In this document: one piece after another, positions 1-8,479 of the stretch
Numbering within the stretch: the stretch's first letter is position 1
Layout: each line of letters opens with the position of its first letter
Source: Myxococcota bacterium
GTDB taxonomy: Bacteria > Myxococcota_A > Polyangia > Polyangiales > Houyiibacteriaceae
Reading direction: 5' to 3'
Assembly: GCA_028284955.1 (NCBI GenBank)
Contig: JANQQS010000157.1
Coordinates: forward strand, 1-60,737
Length of the DNA: 60,737 nucleotides
Program-made: the position numbers and the translations under genes
The notes under the pieces: generated by a model
What the model was told of the DNA's origin: nothing
What the model saw: only the letters and a program-made list of their open reading frames with translations
Databases searched by the model: none

Positions 1-196
1 GCCGGACGCAAAGAAGCGGTTTCAACGATAAATCAGACTTCGAAACTTCCTCGGACTTCTTTGACAAATGGTAGGAAGTCCAAACTCCCCCGCCAGGACG
101 CACGTGGCCTGGTTGCGTCGGGGTGAACTGCCGTAGCGGACTCAAGGTGTGGCCTTCGATCCCAGTCTTGTCCCACCGCCGAAGCCCAACGTAACC
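1..196. other. intergenic, no gene seen
   Basis: No reading frame here looks like a protein. With the repeat that follows, this makes a 370-base stretch without a gene at the left edge. It lies downstream of the leftward MscS gene. The only recognisable structure is the GC-rich repeat beginning near 197. Confidence 0.5.
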
Positions 197-363
197 GGGG
201 CCCCGTCGCAAAGCGATGGGGCGGCCGCAGAGCGGCCGGCGGCGGGTGGGGGGCCCCGCGGAATCGTATTCCGCGGGGGGAGGGGCTGCGGCCAGCCCCC
301 TCCAACAACACAGCGGCTGCGGCCAGCCCCTCCAACAACACAGCGGCTGCGGCCAGCCCCTCC
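197..363 (+). repeat. GC-rich dispersed repeat, copy 1
   Basis: The sequence starts with a GGGGCCCCGTCGC block and a short hairpin (GCGGCCGC...GCGGCCGG), then has a perfect palindrome-like insert built on CCGCGGAATC and its complement. It ends with a 30-bp unit, consensus GGCTGCGGCCAGCCCCTCC plus AACAACACAGC, present three times. A second copy lies in the opposite orientation at 13165-13275, without the palindromic insert and with one fewer unit. Both copies lie just downstream of a leftward gene, so they may act as terminators or RNA-stabilising structures. No coding function is supported. Confidence 0.85.
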
Positions 364-370
364 GAAAAAT

Positions 371-1300
371 TTAGCGCCCGGTACGCGCGGGCTGGGTGCG
401 GTGCAGAATGGCCGGGGGCTGAATGCGTTGCTCCCGGAACGCTTTCATTACCCGCAGATTCACATCCGTTTCGAATGCCTTTTCGTAACGAGTATCGAGT
501 ACATACGCCTTCAACCGAAGACGAACCGCCACATACTGGTCCTGGATAACTTGGTTGACCAGCACGCCGACCGGTTTGGGCAGATGCACGTAGCGGCTGG
601 TCAACGCCGCTTCGGTCACAATGTTTCGGGCAAGCGAAACGTCCTGATCAAGCCCCACGAAAAAGTCCATCACCACTTGCATATCGAGCGCGCCGTAGTT
701 GCCGCACGATGTAATCTCGGTGATGAATTTGTTGTTCGGAATGGTGACGGTGTTGTCGTCAAGCGTCTGCATGCGGACCGACCGAAGCCCGATGGCCTGC
801 ACATCTCCGTATTGGCCTCCGAAGGCAACGCGATCTCCAACTTGAAAAGGACGATCGATCATGATGATGACGCCAGCGACGAACGATGCGACCACATCAC
901 GAATGGCGAACCCCACCGAGATCGCAAGGGTGCCGCCAATGAGCGCGAGCACCGTTTGGTCGATGCGCACGCTGAGAAACACCACCACCACACCCGTGCC
1001 GATGTAGGCAAAAAACTGGAAAAACGTCGCGAATTTTTGAAGCGTGAGCCTTCGCCCTGGAAAACGGTCGCTGAGTCGCGAGATAAAATCGCGCAGCACG
1101 CGAAGCACGAACCAAACCCCCGCCACCACGAATGCCGACGTGACGACGCCGCTCCATCGAATGAGCTGGGCGAGTTGCCCGATGGACTCCGGATTGGGTT
1201 CAGATTGAGCGTGCGCGGTCACCGCCTGAAACAACAGCATCGTCGAAACGATGATTGAAAAGGTACGACATATTTCGTTCGCGGAGCGCATGGCCGTCAT
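371..1300 (-). CDS. MscS-family mechanosensitive channel
   Basis: A 309-residue membrane protein. It starts with a probable signal peptide or first helix (about residues 10-32), has two further membrane spans, and then the MscS pore helix and beta domain (ISVGFAIRDVVASFVAGVII, then RPFQVGDRV and the IPNNKF motif of the family). MscS proteins release solutes on osmotic downshock. The ATG overlaps the TGA of the upstream gene as ATGA, so the two are probably translationally coupled. A longer frame extends upstream, but it lies inside that gene and does not look like protein. The partner's ATPase domain suggests the pair may work together; that is inference. Confidence 0.85.
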   Translation of the reverse strand: MTAMRSANEICRTFSIIVSTMLLFQAVTAHAQSEPNPESIGQLAQLIRWSGVVTSAFVVAGVWFVLRVLRDFISRLSDRFPGRRLTLQKFATFFQFFAYIGTGVVVVFLSVRIDQTVLALIGGTLAISVGFAIRDVVASFVAGVIIMIDRPFQVGDRVAFGGQYGDVQAIGLRSVRMQTLDDNTVTIPNNKFITEITSCGNYGALDMQVVMDFFVGLDQDVSLARNIVTEAALTSRYVHLPKPVGVLVNQVIQDQYVAVRLRLKAYVLDTRYEKAFETDVNLRVMKAFREQRIQPPAILHRTQPARTGR

Positions 1301-4300
1301 AGCGTCAACAGATGCCTGCGTTGCAGCACTTGAGTGACCGCGCGGTACCACGGAAGGGTAACTCGCTGCCGATTGCCCGCTTTTTCGACGTAGCGTCGGC
1401 TTCGGGCGAGACGGAGCGCATCGGCAACATCGGTAGGATCCAGATGAGTACACTCGACGATATCCGACTCGAGCGCCAAGCCGAGCTGCACCATCGCGCG
1501 GAGCACGAAGTAAACAGAACTCGGAAGGTCTTCCAATCCGGAAACGGACGGCGGCCGAAACAACCGAACGTAGGGCTCCCCGTCTCGCATGCCGAGCGAC
1601 TCTCGCCAAAAATGCAGCGCCACCGCGGGATTTCCTTTGGCATAGTCCCAAAGGATGCGGCAATAGTCACGTTCGGTGTGGTCGGTCCCTGTGCCGTAGC
1701 TCGACACGTCGATCTGACGAGGGACCACCAGATCGTCGAAACGCGGCGCGAGCTCGGAAGCCGTAGCCCGGCTCCGAACCAGCTCCGAAATCTGCGTCTC
1801 GGTCCACTTTTTTAGACGAATAACCTCCCCAAACACCGCGCGTTCGCCGCGCGCGCGCCGAAGATACTGCCATGCCGGGGCATCGATAGAAACCACCCAC
1901 GCGGAGGTCCCTCCGACCAATCGCGCCAAATTGGTCAACTGGTCAATGTCGCGTAAGCCTCCAATGAGCGGACGAATCAAGCGCTGCGCATCATCGACGC
2001 AAACCACCTTCGGTGCCTTCGCTCGCAAGGCATCGGCAACTTCTTCCACCGAGCTTGCTGTTTCGAGCCCCAGCGTTTCGGCAATCGTCTTACGAAATCG
2101 CGCAAACCCACCGGGACGGCAGCTGACATGAACAACTTCGTGAGGTTCTGCTTCAGCCGCAACGCGCTTGAGAAACATCGTTTTTCCGAGGCCTCGTTCA
2201 CCCACGACCGCTACCACAGCATTGGCTTCATCGTTCACCAACTCGCCTACAAACGCGACTTCGTCTTTGGCTATCGAATCGATGATTTTGGGGCAGGGAG
2301 AATCGGGCCCGAGCCGTCGGTAGGCCTCTTCTGAGAGCTCTCCGTATACGCGTTCAACACGCCCTGCCTCCGCCGTCTTCTCCACTTCCCGCCGAAATAG
2401 GTACGCGAGAAATCGCTGAGTGATGGTCAAATGGGAAGCCTGTCGCAATGCGAAGCGATACAGCCCATCACCCAGCAAATAGAGCCCGCCGACTCCCGTT
2501 GCGAGGTAGCTCATGAGGCCTCGGTCATGTGCCGCAACCCAAGATACGATGGCCGCTGGGTTGTGGCGTTCCTTGGCTCTCTGAAGAACCACCGGCCGCC
2601 ACCACGACACCAACAACACAAAGATCGGCACCGCGATCATCCAGCACGTGCTGAGCACCCAATGGTACAGCGCGCCGCGGCCTACGCTCGCATCGGTAAG
2701 CGCAAGCACCAACCCTACCGCGACCACACTGATTCCGATGAGGCGCAGCGAGCGAAAACGAAGATTCGCAGTTTCGTCGCGAGCGCTTTGCCGCGCTGCG
2801 ATCGAATCGACAAAGCGTACCATCAGGCCGCCGACCAACGTCCACAGCAATACGATCCAAAGGTAGCGAATCTCAGGCCGCTCGCTGAGCGAAGATACCG
2901 CGCGACTCAGCACCCAAAAGAACACCAGCCACTCCGCTGGTCGCCGGATGCGCTTGACGTACCATACGGATATCGCGATGCCGCGCGTCCAAGGCGTTTG
3001 GGGGCGACGTCGCAGCCACGCTTTGCGTATCCCATCAAGCACGGAGTCGGCTCTTCGGCGCCATCCGCGAAATAGAAAAAAGAGAAGGCCGAGTTTGAAC
3101 AACGCTCCCAGCAAAGGCACCGGCGAAGTCTTGAGGTCGATCACCATCGCTCGCACGTGCCTCGGAAACGCCAGCAAATGAAATCGCGCCTCGAGCGTGA
3201 TCTGTTCCACTTCGCGCTTTGCTTGCCGCACGCCTTCGGCCCCAAAACCGCGCAGCGCGCTGCGTTGTCCTTCGCTTAGGTGCTCAAGCAACGTCAATCG
3301 TGCGTGGTTCGTCGACACCACTCCGTCGCGTAGTTCCGTGGCGGTATCCCACCGAATTTTGTCTAGATCGGTCGCGAGTTCGCGAAACGATCGCAAAAGC
3401 TCCTGACGTAAATCACGCACGCGTCTTGCGTCTACATGATCCGGCAACTTCGCATCTGCTTCATCGCCTGGATCGATCCCCGGCGGAGATCCCGCGACAA
3501 CCTCCGAAAGCGCGTCTTTCAACTGGGATCGAAGACTCCGAAGGCCAGGCACCAACTCCCCATAAAGGCGATCCGCGTCGAACTCGCGATCTTCATCCAG
3601 GAGCGACCGCTGGGTGATTTCTCGAACCTTTCTTTTCCATGAAAGCGCCGTCTCGCGGTACTCGTGGACATCTTGCTTCCGCGACGCAAGCTCGGCTCCA
3701 AAATGGGCTTGGCGCTCACGGATGCCGAGCAGTCGCGCATACTCCTGTGCCACCAGGCGTCGTGCTTCGCTCTGCGCGCGACGCGCCACTTCAAGCGCCC
3801 GCTCTCTCTCTGCGGCCGCTTGCGCCGCCTGAGCTTCGGCCTCAGAGCGTTCGCGCTGAACCGCTCGTTCCGAGTCCAACGGTTCGGGATCTTTCGACGT
3901 AGCGGAAGGTTTTCCGAGTGCCGCACGCCTCTCCGGCGAGAGCGCTAAATACGTTCGCCGAAGCGCGTCGAGGACTCCTTCGGCTTCTGCTATGCGGCGT
4001 TTCAGATCCTCCGCGGTTTCGCCTTCCGACAGGCGTGAAGTGCCGTCGTTGAGCAGGTCATGCGCGTTTGTGTTGGGCACAGTTGGAGTTTCATCATCGC
4101 CATCTACGCGCTTCGGTGTCTCAGACAGAATAGAGTTCAAACGACGCAGCTGTTGCGGTAGGCCTCTGTCGAGGAGATTTACCCGGAGCGCACTGCGTTG
4201 ATTTTCAGGTGATCCTTCGCCCGACAAAAGATCGCGAAGAGCTTGCGCCCGCGTGCGTTCTTGGAGGAGTCGAGCTTTCAGCTCTTTGCGCTCGGCGTTT

Positions 4301-4761
4301 GCTCTTTGTGCAGTTTCTCTCCGCTTCGCATGACGCGCCAAAATCGCACGGCGACGTGACTCCGAAAGCCTCAAAAACTGCGCCTGAGTCCGAGCCAACT
4401 CCTCAAATTCCGCCGCGACCGGCTGGTCTGTGGAAGCCACCACGCGACGCGGCAACAAGACGTGAACGAGCGCTGCCGCGGCTGGAGAAGCAAGATCGAC
4501 GACGAATAGGGATTCGACATCGATATTCGGATCCAGTGTTCCCGCGATCAGCGCTTTGATTTGAGTGGCTCGGCGATCCGCGTCGATGCGTCCATTCAAA
4601 ACGTTGATCTCGGACGAAGGTCCGTCAGAACCCGCATCGGCCTCGACCTGAGGTTGTGCGCAAACGGACCCTGCCCACACGGTGGGTGTCGATACGACGA
4701 CCCACCACACCATGGACCTTTGCATGAATTTCCACGTGCTGGTCGTTTGGTTTCCCCTCAT
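1297..4761 (-). CDS. giant coiled-coil, multi-membrane protein with C-terminal AAA ATPase
   Basis: About 1154 residues, not recognised as a named family. In order: a signal peptide (hydrophobic MVWWVVVSTPTVWA, ending near AGSVCAQ); a long, highly charged periplasmic coiled coil rich in E, R, A and Q (about 100-540); four to six membrane spans (about 555-790); and a cytoplasmic P-loop ATPase with Walker A GERGLGKT near residue 850 and Walker B KVVCVDDAQ. The coiled-coil plus membrane layout recalls the N-terminal half of KefA/MscK channels, and an MscS pore protein is encoded immediately downstream with an ATGA overlap. It may be a split large-channel system with an added ATPase. An alternative start at 4725 has a weak GGAA upstream. 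Confidence 0.7.
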   Translation of the reverse strand: MRGNQTTSTWKFMQRSMVWWVVVSTPTVWAGSVCAQPQVEADAGSDGPSSEINVLNGRIDADRRATQIKALIAGTLDPNIDVESLFVVDLASPAAAALVHVLLPRRVVASTDQPVAAEFEELARTQAQFLRLSESRRRAILARHAKRRETAQRANAERKELKARLLQERTRAQALRDLLSGEGSPENQRSALRVNLLDRGLPQQLRRLNSILSETPKRVDGDDETPTVPNTNAHDLLNDGTSRLSEGETAEDLKRRIAEAEGVLDALRRTYLALSPERRAALGKPSATSKDPEPLDSERAVQRERSEAEAQAAQAAAERERALEVARRAQSEARRLVAQEYARLLGIRERQAHFGAELASRKQDVHEYRETALSWKRKVREITQRSLLDEDREFDADRLYGELVPGLRSLRSQLKDALSEVVAGSPPGIDPGDEADAKLPDHVDARRVRDLRQELLRSFRELATDLDKIRWDTATELRDGVVSTNHARLTLLEHLSEGQRSALRGFGAEGVRQAKREVEQITLEARFHLLAFPRHVRAMVIDLKTSPVPLLGALFKLGLLFFLFRGWRRRADSVLDGIRKAWLRRRPQTPWTRGIAISVWYVKRIRRPAEWLVFFWVLSRAVSSLSERPEIRYLWIVLLWTLVGGLMVRFVDSIAARQSARDETANLRFRSLRLIGISVVAVGLVLALTDASVGRGALYHWVLSTCWMIAVPIFVLLVSWWRPVVLQRAKERHNPAAIVSWVAAHDRGLMSYLATGVGGLYLLGDGLYRFALRQASHLTITQRFLAYLFRREVEKTAEAGRVERVYGELSEEAYRRLGPDSPCPKIIDSIAKDEVAFVGELVNDEANAVVAVVGERGLGKTMFLKRVAAEAEPHEVVHVSCRPGGFARFRKTIAETLGLETASSVEEVADALRAKAPKVVCVDDAQRLIRPLIGGLRDIDQLTNLARLVGGTSAWVVSIDAPAWQYLRRARGERAVFGEVIRLKKWTETQISELVRSRATASELAPRFDDLVVPRQIDVSSYGTGTDHTERDYCRILWDYAKGNPAVALHFWRESLGMRDGEPYVRLFRPPSVSGLEDLPSSVYFVLRAMVQLGLALESDIVECTHLDPTDVADALRLARSRRYVEKAGNRQRVTLPWYRAVTQVLQRRHLLTL

Positions 4762-4773
4762 GGTGTTCGCGGG

Positions 4774-5529
4774 ATGAACGCAACCAACGATGTTACCGGA
4801 AACTTCGCTCGAGCCATAGTTCATCGCGATCGGCACCTCATGGTCGTCTGCAAACCTAGCGGAATCCCAACCACGGCTCCCCATCAGCAAAGTTGTTTGG
4901 TGCGCCAAGCCGAACGTTTTGACAAAGCGGCGAGAGATTTCGCCCCTGCGGCACGTCTTCATCCGACATCGCGTCTCGATGCTCCGGTGAGCGGTTTGGT
5001 AATTTTTGCCCGAACGAAAATGGCCATCGCAACATTGCTTGAAGCGAGAACAGAAAGAACCTACCGACGTCGGTACGTCGGCTTATGCGCGCACTCGCCC
5101 GAACCAAACGCAGGCCAGTGGACCGATGTGATCTCTATCGATCCTCGCGACCCCCGTCGTCGTCGCGTAGGGATGGGACGCGGAGCTCGCGACGCGTGTA
5201 CCCGCTACGAAGTGAACGCAGCGAGCACGGTTGCATGCTTGCTGTCGCTGTGGCCGGAAACCGGGCGCACCCATCAGCTGCGCGTACATGCAGCCGCAGC
5301 GGCGTGCCCTTTGCTCGGCGATGTCCAGTACGGCGGCTCGAAGCGCATCACCCTACCGAACGGACAAGTGATTCCTGTCAACCGAGTGATGCTCCATTGC
5401 CGAGAAGTTCAGATACCTCGAGTCGACGCACCTGGCCATTTCCGATTTGAAGCCCCCTTGCCACAAGACATGCGCGCTGTGATCGATGGCGGCTTCAGCT
5501 CGATGAACATCGATTCCGATGAGCTCTAA
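4774..5529 (+). CDS. RluA-family RNA pseudouridine synthase
   Basis: A 251-residue enzyme that isomerises uridine to pseudouridine in rRNA or tRNA. The catalytic block HPTSRLDAPVSGL (Asp about residue 69) and the ETGRTHQLRVH block near residue 165 are diagnostic of the RluA/RluC/RluD family. No S4 domain is present, so it resembles the short RluA type, but the target site cannot be told from sequence. The frame is open upstream into the divergent gene; the ATG at 4774 fits the family's N-terminus (VHRDRHLMVVCKPSG). It is divergent from the giant ATPase gene, with starts only 12 bases apart. Confidence 0.88.
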   Translation: MNATNDVTGNFARAIVHRDRHLMVVCKPSGIPTTAPHQQSCLVRQAERFDKAARDFAPAARLHPTSRLDAPVSGLVIFARTKMAIATLLEARTERTYRRRYVGLCAHSPEPNAGQWTDVISIDPRDPRRRRVGMGRGARDACTRYEVNAASTVACLLSLWPETGRTHQLRVHAAAAACPLLGDVQYGGSKRITLPNGQVIPVNRVMLHCREVQIPRVDAPGHFRFEAPLPQDMRAVIDGGFSSMNIDSDEL

Positions 5530-5546
5530 CCCGGACAAAGTAAAGT

Positions 5547-6797
5547 TCAGGTGAGCGTATTGGCCAGAAGAATGAGGACGACAGCAAGGAGTGCCGTAAA
5601 CGGCACGGTGATAAACCAGCTTGCGAAGATGCCTTTAAGCACGTGCAGATTGATAGCGCCGATACTGCGCGCGAAGCCTACGCCGATCACCGCGCCGACT
5701 AGCGTATGGGTCGTGCTCACGGGCAAGCCAAGTTTGCTGGCCATCACGATGGTGCTCGCAGCCGCGAACTCGGCACAAAATCCCCGCGACGGTGTCAGCT
5801 TGGTAATTTTTTCGCCGATAGTGGCCATGATCTTGTAGCCGTAGGTGGCCAAACCTCCGACGATTCCTATGGCGCCGATCAACAACACGTTGATGGGCAC
5901 CTCTACTTTGCTCCCCATTTGCCCGCTCACCGCGCCAAACACCGCCGCGGCAGGGCCCACTGCGTTGGCCACGTCGTTGCTCCCGTGCGCGAATGCGACA
6001 AAGCACGCCGTCAAAATCTGCAAGGCGCGAAATACGCGTTCGGTGCGATGCAACTGGTGTTCGAAATTTTCTTCGGGAATCGGCTCTCCGGCAATGCGAT
6101 GGAGCACCGGGCGCGCGATCAGACTTCCGGTCAGCCCGATCGCAACCGCGATAGGAAGCGCGGTCGTCAATGGGAGGTCAAGCTTGAGAGGCTTGAGACC
6201 TTTGAACATCATAGCAAGGGAGAGAATCCCGAAAATCGGGAACACCATGAGCGGCCCCCAACGGGATAGTGCTTCGGTCGGTGCCTCTGCATCGAGCACT
6301 CGTGTGCGAATCACGTTGAACAACAGAAAACCGACGATTGCTCCACAAAGCGGTGAGACGATCCAGCTCGCGGCAACTCGGGCCACAACGCTCCAGTTCA
6401 CCGCGTCGAGACCGCCGGTAACCACGCCAAAACCCACCACCGCACCCACGATGCTGTGCGTGGTGGAAACAGGCCAGCCCAAGTATGTCGCAAGATGAAG
6501 CCAAAGCGCGGCGGCGAGCAGGCAACACGTCATGCCCACAGCCACGACCATGGGGTCGGACCCCAAAGCCGAGACGTCGACGATTCCCTTGCGGATGGTG
6601 TTGGTGACGGTACCGCCGACCAGCATCGCGCCGCCGAACTCGAAAATCGCGGCGATGACGATGGCCGCCTTGAGCGTAAGCGCGCCGGAGCCCACCGAAG
6701 TCCCCATCGCGTTGGCGACATCGTTGGCGCCGATATTCCACGCCATATAGAGGCTTGCGACGGCCGCGACACCCAGCAACACGGTAATGAAGTCCAT
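5547..6797 (-). CDS. PiT-family inorganic phosphate transporter
   Basis: A 416-residue inner-membrane proton- or sodium-phosphate symporter. The duplicated PiT signatures are visible: GANDVANAMGTSVG near residue 23 and HGSNDVANAVGP near residue 268, each followed by the STTHS/STTHT signature of the family. About ten membrane spans are apparent. It lies 39 bases downstream of a DUF47 gene, the standard partner order for low-affinity phosphate uptake. It converges on the pseudouridine synthase gene, with a 17-base gap. Confidence 0.95.
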   Translation of the reverse strand: MDFITVLLGVAAVASLYMAWNIGANDVANAMGTSVGSGALTLKAAIVIAAIFEFGGAMLVGGTVTNTIRKGIVDVSALGSDPMVVAVGMTCCLLAAALWLHLATYLGWPVSTTHSIVGAVVGFGVVTGGLDAVNWSVVARVAASWIVSPLCGAIVGFLLFNVIRTRVLDAEAPTEALSRWGPLMVFPIFGILSLAMMFKGLKPLKLDLPLTTALPIAVAIGLTGSLIARPVLHRIAGEPIPEENFEHQLHRTERVFRALQILTACFVAFAHGSNDVANAVGPAAAVFGAVSGQMGSKVEVPINVLLIGAIGIVGGLATYGYKIMATIGEKITKLTPSRGFCAEFAAASTIVMASKLGLPVSTTHTLVGAVIGVGFARSIGAINLHVLKGIFASWFITVPFTALLAVVLILLANTLT

Positions 6798-6836
6798 GAT
6801 TCGTGACTCTGGGCGATGGTCTGCGAGCGAAAATGG

Positions 6837-7511
6837 TCAGCGCGCTAAAAAGAGCCGGAACTGATCGCCGACGTTCTCCGCGTGATTGGCCATATCGCCA
6901 ATTTTGTTTAGGACTTTGGTCCACATGAAGACGGCCATCGGCGCCATGCGGTCTTCCGCTTTGAACAGTGTTTTGGCGCACTGGTCTTGAAGCTTGTCTG
7001 CCTCGTGCTCTTTCTGGCCGAGTTCCTGAATGAGCGACTCCGCTCGGCGCGCGACGCTTCCGGCGAAACTCGCTTGCACCAGAGAATCCATCAATCCGGT
7101 AAGCTCCCCGGCGGTACGCACTGTGTCCATGACGCGTTCCACGAAGAGGTGGAGCACCGTTGCCATCTCCTCCGGAACCTCGAGCGTCCGCAGCGTGAGT
7201 AGCACCCCGACATCTTCTGCGCAATCGGCCACCGCGTCGATCTCAGACACCAAACGGAGCGCGTCACGACGATCAACGGGCAGAAACAAACGCACCGGCA
7301 TGTGGCCGCGAACTTTGTTTTTTACCTCGTCGGCGTGACCCTCAAGCGTGCTCACTTCTCGAGCTAGGCGGAGAATCGCGGCCTGATCGTTTTCAATCAA
7401 AGCCTCTATCATCACGGGCACTTGCTCGCAGCACACGATCACGCTCTGCATCAATTCTTCGATACGCGGAAGAGGGCTACGGACGAGAAGGTTGGCGAGC
7501 GGGATGCGCAT
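6837..7511 (-). CDS. DUF47 / PhoU-like regulator of PiT transporter
   Basis: A 224-residue, all-helical, soluble protein of the PhoU-like DUF47 family. Its helices carry the family's acidic metal-binding pattern, such as STLEGHADEVKNKVR near the N-terminus and QKEHEADKLQDQ near residue 170. Proteins of this family are almost always encoded next to PiT transporters and are thought to control them. The start is the ATG at 7511, giving MRIPLANLLVRSPL; a plausible N-terminus. It is the first gene of a two-gene operon with the transporter. Confidence 0.92.
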   Translation of the reverse strand: MRIPLANLLVRSPLPRIEELMQSVIVCCEQVPVMIEALIENDQAAILRLAREVSTLEGHADEVKNKVRGHMPVRLFLPVDRRDALRLVSEIDAVADCAEDVGVLLTLRTLEVPEEMATVLHLFVERVMDTVRTAGELTGLMDSLVQASFAGSVARRAESLIQELGQKEHEADKLQDQCAKTLFKAEDRMAPMAVFMWTKVLNKIGDMANHAENVGDQFRLFLAR

Positions 7512-7622
7512 GCCCGGGGCGTATATCAGCTTCGGTAAAACCCCGCCACCGGTCGATGGTGGGCCCCACGAAATCTTCTATTCTTCCGTTCAAAGCGCAC
7601 GATTCAGACCGACGCGCGAAGG

Positions 7623-8345
7623 CTACGGCTTCGCCAAACCACAAGCCGCCGCGACATCGTCTCGATACCGTTGCCAATGGTTTGCGGCCTCGCGAACAGC
7701 GTCTACGCAAGGCTCCCGAGAGCCCTCGGCAACGTGGCTGAGCATGAGTCGCCACGCGGCTTGGCGATGGTCTCCCTCAACCGACCGGTGCGCCTTGGTG
7801 AGCGCAAGCGCCTCCAATGGAAGATCGTAGTGGACGACAAGCGGATGCTCCTCGAGTGGTGGCGCCGGGCGCTTCGGCGCATTCGGGTCGAGCTCCCCGC
7901 GTTCATGAGCAGTGCCTTCGAGAAATATGGTGGACACCGCCGCGGCGACCTCCCAACCTCGATGCTGCGTGGCTTCGTCGAGAAACGCTCGGTACGTCGC
8001 TGCGGCAGGCAAAAGCTGGACGTACCGAAAACGGTCGAGGTCCATGTTCATGCCGCGGGGGTACTCCAAAAATAGTTCAGGATGAGGCTTGCCCGCGACC
8101 AGTCCGCCGGTTTCTTCTTCATAGATATTCTCCGCGAGGTCGCGACGAACTTCGGCAATGGGACATTGCACGTACGCACGAGCTACGAAGATAGGAAAGT
8201 CTCGCACATATACTTCGTATTCTTGCTCCAGGTGGATGTGGAGGCGCGCTTTGGGAACCGCACCGGATGTAAACAGGGGCCACGCCCAATGAGTTTTTGA
8301 TTCCATCGCGCAAAGGAGTGCTTCTCGAAACTCGTCACGGGTCAT
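7623..8345 (-). CDS. haem-oxygenase-like (TenA/CADD/PqqC fold) iron-containing protein
   Basis: A 240-residue helical protein. Likely metal ligands follow the pattern of haem-oxygenase-like di-iron oxidases: ENIYEEETGG (Glu near 72-78), FLEGTAHER (E143, H147), and AHRSVEGDHR (H186, E190, H193). Family members fragment or oxidise small molecules, but the substrate cannot be inferred here. The ATG at 8345 begins MTRDEFREAL and matches the usual beginning of the fold. An upstream GTG at 8384 is also possible; neither has a clear Shine-Dalgarno. It stands alone and is not in an obvious pathway cluster. Confidence 0.7.
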   Translation of the reverse strand: MTRDEFREALLCAMESKTHWAWPLFTSGAVPKARLHIHLEQEYEVYVRDFPIFVARAYVQCPIAEVRRDLAENIYEEETGGLVAGKPHPELFLEYPRGMNMDLDRFRYVQLLPAAATYRAFLDEATQHRGWEVAAAVSTIFLEGTAHERGELDPNAPKRPAPPLEEHPLVVHYDLPLEALALTKAHRSVEGDHRQAAWRLMLSHVAEGSREPCVDAVREAANHWQRYRDDVAAACGLAKP

Positions 8346-8479
8346 TGCAAAATGATCGTCAATGGATCGCGCCCTGTCCACCACGCGCTGAGTTCACCAT
8401 GCCGGGTTCATCGACCTGGGTTCATCGACTCATATGTCCAGGAACTTGACCCCGTGTCCGGAAATGCCATGGTCCGGGG
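8346..8479. promoter_or_regulatory. divergent intergenic region with 2x14-bp tandem repeat
   Basis: This gap separates two divergent genes and must hold both promoters. Near 8402-8430 the string TGGGTTCATCGAC occurs twice in tandem. No convincing -35/-10 pair was identified. Confidence 0.35.

Noticed and set aside
149-1258. Long rightward frame across the MscS gene
   Set aside because: It is the reverse shadow of a clear channel gene; its start is within a GC-rich repeat and it has no protein-like segments.
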